Source: Bradyrhizobium quebecense (GTDB taxonomy: Bacteria; Pseudomonadota; Alphaproteobacteria; Rhizobiales; Xanthobacteraceae). Taken from it: a stretch of DNA of 64,000 nt. The translations under genes and the position numbers were made by a program. Positions within the stretch are counted from its first letter, which is position 1. Each line of letters opens with the position of its first letter. The notes under the pieces are model-generated. The model saw nothing but the letters and a program-made list of their open reading frames with translations, did no database searches and was not told the origin of the DNA. Positions 45,022 to 54,792 of this stretch are shown here, one piece after another. The DNA is taken from positions 5,084,001-5,148,000 of the forward strand of contig NZ_CP088022.1 in the NCBI RefSeq assembly GCF_013373795.3, written 5' to 3'.

Positions 45022-46812
45022 ATGTTCGACAACAATCTGCGCGGGATGATCGACGACGTAAGGGACGGACGGATGGACCGCCGCGCCTTCGTCAAGCGAA
45101 TGATTGCCGTCGGCCTCACCGCGCCGTTGGCGAACCAGATTCTGGCGATCGGCGGCGTCGCGATGGCGCAGAGCCCCAACCCCTACAAGCCGACCAAGCG
45201 CGGCGGCGGCGGTCCACTGAAGCTGTTGTGGTGGCAGGGCCCGACCCTGCTCAATCCGCATTTCGCCACCGGCACCAAGGACCAGGACGGCTCGCGCATC
45301 TTCTACGAGCCGCTCGCCAGCTGGGACGTCGACGGCCATCTCAACCCGATCCTCGCCGCCGAGATCCCCTCGATCCAGAATGGCGGACTCGCCGCCGACG
45401 CCAAATCGGTGGTCTGGAAACTCAAACCCGGCGTCAAATGGCATGACGGGAAGCCGTTCAGCGCCGACGACGTCGTCTTCACCTGGGAATATGCCAGCGA
45501 CCCAGCGACGGCCGCGGTCTCGAGCGCGACGTACGCCGGCATGACCGTGGAGAAGGTCGACGACCTCACGGTCCGCATCAAGTTCAAGGATCCGACGCCG
45601 TTCTGGGCCAACGCGTTCGTCGGCGCCTATGGCTGCATCATTCCGAAACACCTGTTCGCGGAATTCAAGGGCGGCAAGTCGCGCGAGGCGTCGACCAATC
45701 TGAAGCCGGTCGGCACCGGACCCTACAAGTTCATCGAATTCAAGCCGGGCGACCTGATCCGCGGCGAGATCAATCAAGACTACCACATGGCGAACCGGCC
45801 CTATTTCGACACGATCGAGATGAAGGGCGGTGGCGACGCGGTCTCGGCGGCGCGCGCGGTGATCCAGACCGGCGAATATGATTTCGCCTGGAACATCCAG
45901 GTCGAGGACGAGGTGCTGCTGCGGCTGGAGAAGGGCGGCAAGGGCAAGACGCTCTATGCCGTCGGCGGCGACATCGAATTCATCGCCATCAACTTCACCG
46001 ATCCCAACACCGAGGTCGACGGCGAACGCTCGTCGATGAAGACCAAGCATCCGATCCTGTCCGACCCGCGCGTGCGCCAGGCGCTCGCGCTGCTGGTCGA
46101 CCGCGACTCCATCAAGAAGGTGATCTACGGCCGCGCCGGCCGCGCCACCGCCAACTATCTCAACGGCCCCGAGGAGTTCGTCTCCAAGAACACCAAATGG
46201 GAGTTCTCGGTCGAGAAGGCGAGCGCGCTGCTCGAGCAGGCCGGCTGGAAGGCGGGCTCCGATGGCATCCGCGAGAAGGACGGCAAGAAGCTGAAGCTTT
46301 TGTACCAGACCTCGATCAACGGGCCGCGGCAGAAGACCCAGGCGATCGTCAAGCAGGCCTGCCAGAAGGCCGGCATCGACGTCGAGCTGAAATCGGTGGT
46401 GGCCTCGGTGTTCTTCTCCTCCGACGTCGCCAACCCCGACACCTACTCCCATTTCTATGCCGACATCGAGATGTTCCAGATCCCGATGACGCAACCCGAT
46501 CCGGCCCTGCACATGCGCCGCTATCATTCGCGCAACGTCGCCACCAAGGAGAACAAGTGGCAGGGACCGAACTTCCCGCGCTGGGTCAACAAGGATTTCG
46601 ACGCCGCCGTCGATGCCGCCGATACCGAGACCGATCCGATCAAGCGCGCGGATCTCTACATCAAGTGCAACGATCTGATGTGGCAGGACACGGTGATGAT
46701 CCCGGTGATGCATCGGCTTGCGGTGGAAGCCTGCTCCAACACGGTACGGCCCGCGCTCTCCGGCTGGGCCAACCAAACCGACAATCTGCAAGACTGGTAT
46801 CGTGAAACCTGA
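45022..46812 (+). CDS. Peptide-type ABC transporter substrate-binding protein, Tat signal
   Basis: A 596-residue SBP_bac_5 family protein. The N-terminus has a twin-arginine motif (MDRRAFVKRMIAVGLTAPLANQILAIGG), so export is probably via Tat. The family core follows: KPGVKWHDGKPFSADDVVFTWEY, PVGTGPYKFIEFKPGD, SDPRVRQALALLVDRDSIKKVIYG. ATG at 45022 is preceded by GAGGGGACA. It binds oligopeptides or similar ligands in the periplasm and delivers them to the permeases encoded 238 bp further on; the gap contains a repeat. Confidence 0.93.
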   Translation: MFDNNLRGMIDDVRDGRMDRRAFVKRMIAVGLTAPLANQILAIGGVAMAQSPNPYKPTKRGGGGPLKLLWWQGPTLLNPHFATGTKDQDGSRIFYEPLASWDVDGHLNPILAAEIPSIQNGGLAADAKSVVWKLKPGVKWHDGKPFSADDVVFTWEYASDPATAAVSSATYAGMTVEKVDDLTVRIKFKDPTPFWANAFVGAYGCIIPKHLFAEFKGGKSREASTNLKPVGTGPYKFIEFKPGDLIRGEINQDYHMANRPYFDTIEMKGGGDAVSAARAVIQTGEYDFAWNIQVEDEVLLRLEKGGKGKTLYAVGGDIEFIAINFTDPNTEVDGERSSMKTKHPILSDPRVRQALALLVDRDSIKKVIYGRAGRATANYLNGPEEFVSKNTKWEFSVEKASALLEQAGWKAGSDGIREKDGKKLKLLYQTSINGPRQKTQAIVKQACQKAGIDVELKSVVASVFFSSDVANPDTYSHFYADIEMFQIPMTQPDPALHMRRYHSRNVATKENKWQGPNFPRWVNKDFDAAVDAADTETDPIKRADLYIKCNDLMWQDTVMIPVMHRLAVEACSNTVRPALSGWANQTDNLQDWYRET

Positions 46813-46850
46813 GACACGGGGACGGGTTCGGAGTTGAGTGGGTGCATCTT

Positions 46851-46985
46851 CTCTCCCCGTTCTTTCGGGGAGAGGGGCTCCAACCGCAAATGCCGTGAGA
46901 GATGAGTTCTTGGAGAGTCCCCCTCGCCCGGAATTCAAGCTGTGCTTGAATTCCGACCTCTCCCCGCACGGGGGCGAGGTGAAGC
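46851..46985. repeat. Hairpin-rich dispersed repeat (copy 3)
   Basis: This is the same element as at 28390 and 53047, in opposite orientation. It has CTCTCCCC-GTTCTTT-CGGGGAGAG at 46851-46874, a variable stem CGGAATTCAAGC / GCTTGAATTCCG (46929-46955, loop TGT), and a closing CCTCTCCCCGCACGGGG hairpin. It lies inside the ABC operon between the binding protein and first permease, so it could lower downstream expression relative to the binding protein. Confidence 0.8.
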
Positions 46986-47050
46986 TCGCCTTTCGACTGG
47001 AAGCAAGATCAACGTGCTCAAGGTGCGAGCGTTAGTCAGATGATCTCTCG

Positions 47051-48007
47051 ATGAGTCAGTATATCCTGCGCCGTCTGATGATCGCGATCCCGAGCCTGCT
47101 CGGGATTTCGGTCGTGCTGTTCGTCGTGCTGGCGCTCGCGCCGGGCGATCCGTTCAGCGAGCTCGCGACCAATCCGAACGTGCCGCCCGAGGTACAGGCC
47201 GCGCTGCGCACCAAGTTCGGGCTCGATGATCCGATCTACCTCCGCTATCTGCACTGGCTTGCGGCGATGGCGCAGGGCGACTGGGGCTTCTCCTTTGTCA
47301 GCCGGATCAACGTCGACACGCTGATTCTGCAACGGCTGCCGACCACGCTCTACGTGATCGGCTCGGCGCAGCTGCTGGCGCTGCTGATCGCGATCCCGGT
47401 CGGCGTCTATGCCGCCACCCGGCCGTATTCGCTGTTCGACCAGCTCGCCAACACCTTCGCCTTCATCGGTTTCTCGCTGCCGACCTTCTTCACCGGCATC
47501 CTGTTCATCCTGGTGTTCTCGGTGAAGCTGGACTGGCTGCCCTTCGTCTACACCGACGTGCCCGGCAGCGGCATCCCCTGGCTGCTGGAGATGATCCGGC
47601 AGGCCATCATGCCGGTGATGGTGCTCGGCCTGTTCCAGGCGGCGTCGATGACCCGCTTCGTGCGCTCGGCGATGCTCGACGTGATCCGGCTCGACTATGT
47701 CACCACCGCGCGCGCCAAGGGGCTCGGGCAGGCCAAGGTGATCGTCAAGCATGTGATGCGCAACGCGATGATCCCGGTCGTCACGCTCATCGCACTTCAA
47801 ATGCCCGCCGTGTTCGGCGGCGCCATCGTCACCGAGCAGATCTTCCGGATTCCCGGCATCGGCTCGCTCTTGATTTCGTCCATCCTCGCCAACGATACGC
47901 CGGTCGTGATGGCCGTGACCTTCGTGTTCGCGTGTCTCGTGGTGCTCTTCAACCTGATTGCAGATGTCCTCTATGGCTGGCTTGACCCTCGCATCTCCTT
48001 CCGCTGA
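47051..48007 (+). CDS. ABC transporter permease (DppB/OppB type)
   Basis: A 318-residue inner-membrane permease with about six helices. The N-terminus YILRRLMIAIPSLLGISVVLFVVLALAPGDP and the EAA-loop region LDVIRLDYVTTARAKGLGQAKVIVKHVMRNAMIPVVTLI are diagnostic of the DppB group. It pairs with the downstream permease; the reading frames overlap by 35 bp (48007 versus start 47973), consistent with coupled translation. Confidence 0.94.
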   Translation: MSQYILRRLMIAIPSLLGISVVLFVVLALAPGDPFSELATNPNVPPEVQAALRTKFGLDDPIYLRYLHWLAAMAQGDWGFSFVSRINVDTLILQRLPTTLYVIGSAQLLALLIAIPVGVYAATRPYSLFDQLANTFAFIGFSLPTFFTGILFILVFSVKLDWLPFVYTDVPGSGIPWLLEMIRQAIMPVMVLGLFQAASMTRFVRSAMLDVIRLDYVTTARAKGLGQAKVIVKHVMRNAMIPVVTLIALQMPAVFGGAIVTEQIFRIPGIGSLLISSILANDTPVVMAVTFVFACLVVLFNLIADVLYGWLDPRISFR

Positions 48008-48889
48008 GCGGCGCGGCTACTCGCCCTGGCGCGAAACCTGGCGGCGCTACCGCCGGCACAGGCCTGCCGTGGTCAGCGCCGTGCTGCTGCTGCTTTTGAT
48101 CGCGGCCGTCGTGATCGGCCCGTTCGTCTGGCGGGTCTCGATGAGCGACATCGACGTGGTGGCAGGCATGCAGGGCCCCTCGCTGGCGCATCCGTTCGGC
48201 ACCGACGATCTCGGCCAGGACCTGCTCGCCCGCATGATCTATGGCGGCCGCATCTCGCTCGCGGTCGGCCTCGCCGCGATGCTGGTCTCGGTGTTCGTCG
48301 GCACGCTGATCGGCGCGCTCTCCGGCATGTCGCGCGGCCCGCTCGGCTATGCGCTGATGTGGCTGACCGACCTGTTCCTGTCGCTGCCGCAACTGCCGCT
48401 GCTCTTGATGCTGATCTATCTGTTCCGCGACGGGCTCAAGGCCGTGTTCGGCCCGGAGGGCGGCATCTTCATCCTGATCGTGCTTGTGATCGGCGGCCTG
48501 CGCTGGATGCCGGTCGCGCGCCTGGTGCGCGCCCAGTTCCTCTCCCTGCGCGAAAAGGAATTCGTCGAGGCGGCGCGCGCGCTCGGTGCGAGCCCGGTCC
48601 GGCAGGTGGTGCGCCACATCCTGCCCAATGCGCTGGGACCTGTGATCATCGCCGGCACGATCGACGTTGCCGCCGCGATCATCGCCGAATCGACACTCTC
48701 GTTCCTCGGCCTCGGCTTTCCGCCGGATACGCCGACCTGGGGCCGCATCCTCTATGACGCCAAGGACTTTCTCGATATCGGCCCGCACTGGGCGCTGTTT
48801 CCGGGCGGCGCGATCTTCATCGCGGTCGTCGCCATCAACTTCATCGGCGACGGGCTGCGCGACGCGCTCGACGCCCGCAAGGTGATCTG

Positions 48890-48890
<1 letters not shown>
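47973..48890 (+). CDS. ABC transporter permease (DppC/OppC type)
   Basis: A 305-residue permease. The DppC N-terminal helix region (RPAVVSAVLLLLLIAAVVIGPFVW), the HPFGTDDLGQDLLARMIYGGRISL motif and the EAA loop EFVEAARALGASPVRQVVRHILPNALGPVI are clear. ATG at 47973 (MAGLTLASPS) is chosen over the earlier ATG 47958 since both overlap the upstream gene. Its last base shares ATGA with the ATPase start at 48890. It completes the membrane channel with the DppB-type subunit. Confidence 0.93.
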
Positions 48891-49863
<973 letters not shown>

Positions 49864-49867
<4 letters not shown>

Positions 49868-50832
49868 GCGAGCCGCTGCTGCGCGTCAGCAATCTGAAGA
49901 AGCACTTTCCGGTGCTCGGCGGCCTGTTGTCGCGCGAGGTCGGCCAGGTCTATGCGGTCGATGGCGTGTCGTTTGCGGTCAACCGCGGCGAGACGCTGGG
50001 GCTGGTCGGCGAATCCGGTTGCGGCAAGTCGACCACCGGGCGTTGCGTATTGCGGCTGATCGAGCCGACCTCCGGCGAAGTCGTGTTCGACGGCCAGAAC
50101 GTGATCGGGCTTGGCGGCGGCGACCTGCGCGCCATGCGGCGCAACATGCAGCTGGTATTCCAGGACCCGTTCGCCTCGCTCAACCCGCGCATGACGGTCG
50201 GCGCGATCCTCGCCGAACCCTTCATCATCCATAACCTCGTGACCTCGGCCAGCGAGCGCGAGGACCGCGTCGCGCGCCTTCTGGTCAAGGTCGGGCTGAA
50301 GGCCGAGCACATGCGGCGCTATCCGCATGAATTTTCCGGCGGCCAGCGCCAGCGCATCGCGATCGCCCGCGCGCTAACGCTGGAGCCGAAGCTGATCGTG
50401 TGCGACGAGCCGGTCTCGGCACTCGACGTCTCGATCCAGGCCCAGGTCATCAACCTGCTCGAGGATCTGCAGGCCGAGCTGAACCTCACCTATCTGTTCG
50501 TGGCCCACGATCTCTCCGTCGTCGAGCACATCTCCGACCGCGTCGCGGTGATGTATCTCGGCCGCATCGTCGAGCTCGCCAAGGCCAGCGATCTCTACCG
50601 CAACCCGCAGCATCCCTACACCAAGGCACTGCTGTCGGCGGTGCCGGTGGCGGATCCCAAGGCGAAAAAGCTGCGCATCCGCCTCAAGGGCGACGTGCCG
50701 AGCCCGATGAATCCGCCGAAGGGCTGCCACTTCCACACCCGCTGCCCGATCGCCGAAGAGCGTTGCCGCCAGAGCGCGCCGGAGCTGCGCGAAGGCAGCA
50801 ACGGGCATTTTGTGGCGTGCCATCTGGCGTGA
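49864..50832 (+). CDS. ABC transporter ATP-binding protein (DppF type)
   Basis: A 322-residue ATPase: Walker [13 protein letters not shown], signature [14 protein letters not shown], Walker [16 protein letters not shown]-loop [10 protein letters not shown], and the DppF C-terminal Cys-containing tail ([20 protein letters not shown]). The N-terminal [23 protein letters not shown] stretch matches the OppF/DppF group. It starts inside the DppD stop (ATGA overlap). Last gene of the importer operon, followed by a repeat at 50876. Confidence 0.94.
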
Positions 50833-50875
50833 GGCGTGCCGCTGCAACAAGTTGTCGGCGCGCCCCACTCCCTCA

Positions 50876-51011
50876 CCGTCATCCCCGCGCAACGGCTTTG
50901 CCCGTTGTCGCTGGAGGTGGCCGCCTTTTTGGCGGCCCTCGAAGGGTCGACGGCCACCAGCCGGGCCGTGCATCCTTCGAGGCTCGCTGCGCTCGCGCCT
51001 CAGGATGACGG
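50876..51011. repeat. Short dispersed repeat with CCGTCATCC ends
   Basis: CCGTCATCC at 50876-50884 is mirrored by GGATGACGG at 51003-51011. Inside, GGCCGCC-TTTTT-GGCGGCC forms a strong hairpin, and CTTCGAGGCTCGCTGCGCTCGCGCC is a typical segment of repeats in Bradyrhizobium-like genomes. It lies between the convergent ABC ATPase and LysR genes and may act as a terminator. Confidence 0.65.
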
Positions 51012-51031
51012 ATAGAAAGCAAGCGCGAAGA

Positions 51032-52006
51032 TTAGCGCGTCCGCTTCTTCGCGGCGTTCGCCTTGGCCCTTGGTTTGGCCTTGGTGTTTGCCTTCGGCCG
51101 TGAAGCGGGCGCATCCCTCACCTCCTCGCTCTCATCTGCCTCCGCCCGCAGCGTGTCGAGCAACCAGTCGCGGAACGCGCGCATGCCTGGCGTCACCTCG
51201 CGCGACTTCAGCCAGGTCAGCCAATAGGACCCCGCCGGGACTTCAGCCGCGAATGGCCGCAGCAGCCGGCCCGACGCCAGCTCGTTCTTGAACATCGCAG
51301 TCGGCACCAGCCCGACGCCGACGCCGCGCGCGGCCGCCTCGGCCATCGCGACCGAACTGTCGAAGATCGGTCCCTGGATTTTCGGGCATGGCGCGCCGGC
51401 CACCGCAAACCACAACGGCCATTCTTCGGCGCGGTAGGAGCGCAGCAGGAATTCCTGCGCGAGATCGGACGGCTTGCGCAGCCGGCCCGCGACGTCGGCG
51501 CAGCACACCGGCGAGAGCGGCGCGGACAGCAGATGGATCGCCTCGGTGCCATGCCACGAGCCGTCGCCGAAGCGCAGCGCGAGATCGAGCCCGTCGCCCG
51601 CGATGTCGACGCGGTTGTTGTTGGTGAGCAGGCGCAGGTCGATATAGGGATGCGCGCGCTTGAAGCGGTCGACCCGCTGCAACAGCCATCCGGTCGCAAA
51701 CGTCGTGACGCAGCCGACGGTGACGACCTCGCGCGTGCCTTTGGCCTCGATGCGGTCGATCGCAGCCCCGATCCGGTCGAGCGCGTCGGTCAACACCGGC
51801 AGCAGCGCCAGCCCTTCGTCGGTGAGCACCAGCCCGCGCGGCAGCCGGCGGAACAGGCTCGCGCCCAGGAGTTCCTCGAGCTGCTTGACCTGGTGGCTGA
51901 TCGCGGTCTGCGTCACGCGCAGCTCCATCCCCGCGCGGGTGAAACTCAATAGCCGCGCGGAGGCCTCGAAGGCGCGCAGCGCGTTCAGCGGGAGATGCCG
52001 GCGCAC
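51032..52006 (-). CDS. LysR-family regulator, AmpR-like
   Basis: A 324-residue LysR regulator. The N-terminal wHTH opening LPLNALRAFEASARLLSFTRAGMELRVTQTAISHQVKQLEE closely matches AmpR of enterobacteria and Pseudomonas. The effector domain (VTVGCVTTFATGWLLQRV) is followed by an unusual Lys/Ala/Arg-rich tail of ~30 residues (KANTKAKPRAKANAAKK) not seen in classical AmpR. GTG at 52006 is the start; a nearby ATG is out of frame. It is divergent from the beta-lactamase gene with 99 bp between them, the classical ampR-bla arrangement in which AmpR responds to cell-wall muropeptides. Confidence 0.9.
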   Translation of the reverse strand: MRRHLPLNALRAFEASARLLSFTRAGMELRVTQTAISHQVKQLEELLGASLFRRLPRGLVLTDEGLALLPVLTDALDRIGAAIDRIEAKGTREVVTVGCVTTFATGWLLQRVDRFKRAHPYIDLRLLTNNNRVDIAGDGLDLALRFGDGSWHGTEAIHLLSAPLSPVCCADVAGRLRKPSDLAQEFLLRSYRAEEWPLWFAVAGAPCPKIQGPIFDSSVAMAEAAARGVGVGLVPTAMFKNELASGRLLRPFAAEVPAGSYWLTWLKSREVTPGMRAFRDWLLDTLRAEADESEEVRDAPASRPKANTKAKPRAKANAAKKRTR

Positions 52007-52105
52007 GGCGTCATGACCAAGTTTTCCTCATGCCTCGTTGTATAAATGATTGTTTGTGCGCCGTCACGCCGCCCGGCAGTTTCGCGCCGCCAACGGAGAC
52101 GAGAC
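52007..52105. promoter_or_regulatory. ampR-bla divergent promoter region
   Basis: A 99-bp gap separates the divergent regulator and beta-lactamase starts. It contains an AT-rich segment CGTTGTATAAATGATTGTTTG (52033-52053). That segment is a good candidate for overlapping promoters and a LysR site of T-N11-A form, but I cannot fix the exact operator by eye. Confidence 0.45.
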
Positions 52106-53023
52106 ATGCTGACGAGACGGACATTCGGATTGCGCGCGCTGGGTCTTGCGGTGTCCTGCACCCTGGCGCGGCCAAGCGCCGCGGCAGGACCGAGTGCAGC
52201 AGCGGGACCAAGCGAACCGGCGCGGCGGCTGCAGGAAGAGTTTGCACGCATTGAGCTTGCGACCAGCGGCCGGCTCGGCGTCGCCGCGCTCGACATGGAG
52301 ACCGGATCGCGCGCGAGCCAGCGCGGCGACGAGCGGTTCCCGATGTGCAGCACCTTCAAGGCACTGGCGTCAGCCGCGGTGCTGCACCGGGTCGACCGCG
52401 GCGAATCCAGCCTCGACCAGCGCGTGCAGGTCGAGGCCAAGGACATCTTGGCCTATGCGCCGGTGGCCAAGCAACACGTCGGATCGAGCATGACGCTGTC
52501 CGAACTCTGCGAGGCCGCCATTACCCTAAGCGACAATACCGCTGCCAACCTGCTGCTGCGCGAGATCGGCGGGCCTGCCGGCTTCACCCGCTTCTTCCGC
52601 ACCATCGGCGACAATGTCAGCCGGCTCGATCGCTGGGAGGTGGCGCTGAATGAAGCCGTGCCGGGCGATCCGCGCGACACGACGAGCCCTGTCGCGATGC
52701 TGAAGAGTCTGCAGCGCGTGGTGATCGGCGACGTCCTGCAGGCCGCCTCGCGCCAGAAGCTCGTGGACTGGATGGTCGCCAACAAGACCGGCGACGCCCG
52801 GCTGCGCGCCGGCGTGCCCCGCGACTGGCGGGTTGGCGACAAGACCGGCACCGGCGAGCGCGGCACCTATAACGATATCGGCGTGTTCTGGCCGCCCGGC
52901 CGCAAGCCGATCGTGGTGACGGTCTACCTGACCGGGGCAAGTGCACCGATGGAGAAGTGCAACGAGGTGATCGCCAATGTCGCCCGCGCCGTCGCGCATG
53001 CGAGCACCGGGCAGACCGGCTAG
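52106..53023 (+). CDS. Class A beta-lactamase
   Basis: A 305-residue serine beta-lactamase. Key residues by count from Met1: Ser82-x-x-Lys85 (CSTFK), SDN at 142-144 (LSDNTAAN), Glu178 in DRWEVALNEA (omega loop), and KTG at 246-248 (GDKTGTGERG). The N-terminus TRRTFGLRALGL suggests Tat export, with ATG at 52106 after GGAGACGAGAC; an in-frame upstream ATG is not signal-like. A tandem AAAGPSAAAGPS lies at the signal-mature junction (52178-52213). Cys81 before the active Ser also occurs in some carbapenemase-type enzymes. Chromosomal placement and the AmpR-like neighbour suggest an intrinsic, inducible gene. Confidence 0.94.
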   Translation: MLTRRTFGLRALGLAVSCTLARPSAAAGPSAAAGPSEPARRLQEEFARIELATSGRLGVAALDMETGSRASQRGDERFPMCSTFKALASAAVLHRVDRGESSLDQRVQVEAKDILAYAPVAKQHVGSSMTLSELCEAAITLSDNTAANLLLREIGGPAGFTRFFRTIGDNVSRLDRWEVALNEAVPGDPRDTTSPVAMLKSLQRVVIGDVLQAASRQKLVDWMVANKTGDARLRAGVPRDWRVGDKTGTGERGTYNDIGVFWPPGRKPIVVTVYLTGASAPMEKCNEVIANVARAVAHASTGQTG

Positions 53024-53046
53024 AGCAGGCAACGGGCTCTGCTGCA

Positions 53047-53180
53047 CCTCGCCCCGCACGCGGGGAGCGGTCGGAACGCATCGCTAGATGCGTTCCGGGT
53101 GAGGGGGAGTCTCCGCGCATCCGTCTGGCTTCGCATGCGCTGAGAGACCCCTCACCCCAACCCTCTCCCCGTAAGAACGG
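53047..53180. repeat. Hairpin-rich dispersed repeat (copy 4), interrupted by IS
   Basis: The left portion of the same repeat family: CCTCGCCCCGCACGCGGGGAGCGG, then the variable stem CGGAACGCATC / GATGCGTTCCG (53072-53097, loop GCTA), then GGGTGAGGGGG. The right end CCTCTCCCC-GTAAGAACGG is broken by the IS and resumes at 54646 as GGCGAGGG. Joined across the IS, the closing hairpin is CCTCTCCCCGTAAGAACGGGG. Confidence 0.82.
53171..53180. repeat. 10-bp target-site duplication, left copy
   Basis: GTAAGAACGG directly before the IS left end. The identical sequence stands at 54636-54645 after the right end. Confidence 0.92.
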
Positions 53181-54635
53181 CTATCGCATTCACACATCTG
53201 GGTTGCGATTAGCGGTAAAGCGGGATTCTCTATCGGTAGGCAAGCCGGTGGAGGTTTTGATGGCCGGGGTGGCATATGGACGGGGACGATTTGGCGATCG
53301 TCGCCTGGAAAAAGGGGGGCGCGGCTGCATGCGGCGCTGGTGGCCCGGCCTGGCTCGTGCATCCGCCGCCTCGGTGAGGACCGTGCGGGCGAGATGCAGT
53401 TTCGCCGGCTTCTTCACAATCCGTCGGTGACGGCCGCAGAGATGTCACGGCATGCCGGAGACCTCACCGGGCAGCGAGCGGCTGGTCGGCATGTTGTTGT
53501 CGCACAGGACACGTCGGAATTGATCTTGGGCGGCCGGCGGTCGCGACAATGCTACGGACCGGTCGCCAAAGGCAATGCCGCGGGTTTGTTGCTGCATGTG
53601 GCACTGGCGGTAGAGGCCGAGACGCAAGGGTTGCTCGGTCTGGTCTCGATGCAGGTCTGGAACCGTAACCGAGAGGAGTTGGCACCACGGCGCAAGCGGG
53701 CGACGGCGGCTAAGGAATCGCAACGATGGATCGAGAGCAGCGAACGGGCGGGTGAGGTACTGGCTGCGGCGGCCAGCGTCACGATGGTATCGGACCGCGA
53801 AAGCGACTTTTACGAACTGTTCGTGAAGCGTCCGCAAAACGTCGAATTGGTTGTGAGGGCCTGCCAGAATCGGCGGATCGAGGGGTCCGAAGAAGACCCG
53901 GATTTGCTGTTCACCTTCATCGACGCCCAGGCCGAACAAGGGCGCGTTGCCATGACGGTCCCCGCCGCACCAGGACGGCGCGCGCGCGATACCGAGTTCG
54001 CAGTGCGCTTCGCGCCGGTGGCCGTATGCCGGCCGCTCCATGGAGCCGATCCGACGTTGCCCGAGACGGTTCACCTGACGCTGGTCGATGTCCGCGAGGT
54101 ATCGGAGCCGAAAGACGGTAGCGCACCTGTGCATTGGCGGCTTTTGACTACCCACGCTGTCGCTACATTGAACGACGCGCGTCAAGTGGTCGGCTTCTAC
54201 CGGACGCGTTGGGTGATCGAGGAGTTCTTCCGTACGCTCAAGACGGCAGGCTTCGATATAGAGGAAGCCGATATCGGCGACCCGCAGGCCATGATCAACT
54301 TCGTCGCTGCTGCAGCCGTTGCGGCCATCACCATCAAGCAACTCGTCCAGGCCCGCGACGGCAACACGGATCAGCTCCTGAGCGATGCCTTCGAGCCGGA
54401 CGACCAACCCATCCTCGAAGCCGTCTCCGCCCGGCTCGAAGGCAAGACCGAGCGGCAACGCAATCCGCACCCGAAGGGATCCCTGGCCTTTGTCGCTTGG
54501 GTCATCGCACGCCTCGGCGGCTGGACCGGCTACTACGGCAAGCCGGGTCCCAAAGTCATCCGCATCGGCCTTGCCAAGTTCCACGCCATCAAATACGGCG
54601 CCAATCTAAGGCTTCAGAATGTGTGAATCTGATAG
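53181..54635 (+). mobile_element. IS4-family insertion sequence, 1455 bp, complete ends
   Basis: Terminal inverted repeats of 17 bp: CTATCGCATTCACACAT at 53181-53197 and, reversed, CTATCAGATTCACACAT at 54619-54635 (15 of 17 positions match). A 10-bp duplication flanks it. The single long gene encodes a DDE transposase with the YREK signature of the IS4 family, and its TGA stop lies inside the right inverted repeat. A 10-bp duplication fits IS4-family habits. Precise excision would restore an uninterrupted repeat hairpin, so the insertion is well defined and not ancient. Confidence 0.93.
53260..54626 (+). pseudogene. IS4-family transposase, frameshifted near the N-terminus
   Basis: ATG 53260 has a strong GGAGG site and starts MAGVAYGRGRFGDRRLEKGG, the IS4 N-terminal pattern. 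At the run A5G6 (53309-53319) the frame moves by -1: the rest (HAALVARPGSCIRRLGEDRAGEMQFRR...) continues only in the other frame from ~53319 to 54626. The catalytic part is intact: first Asp VVAQDTSEL, second Asp MVSDRESDFYELF, and Y-x2-R-x3-E-x6-K in YRTRWVIEEFFRTLK. The C-terminus GGWTGYYGKPGPKVIRIG resembles the Tn5-type dimerisation end. The shift could be an inactivating indel, programmed frameshifting on the A/G run, or a sequencing error. Confidence 0.85.
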
Positions 54636-54645
54636 GTAAGAACGG
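54636..54645. repeat. 10-bp target-site duplication, right copy
   Basis: GTAAGAACGG identical to 53171-53180, directly after the IS right end. Confidence 0.92.
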
Positions 54646-54792
54646 GGCGAGGGAGCGCAGCGCGGTCGCGCTCGCTATTCCACATAATGGTATCGTGTTC
54701 TCGCGCGGCTGCGCGGCTTGGCAGCAACCAGGGATCATGCGACGCTCAATCCGAATGGCGATGCTGATAGCAGGCCATACGGAGGACACGCC

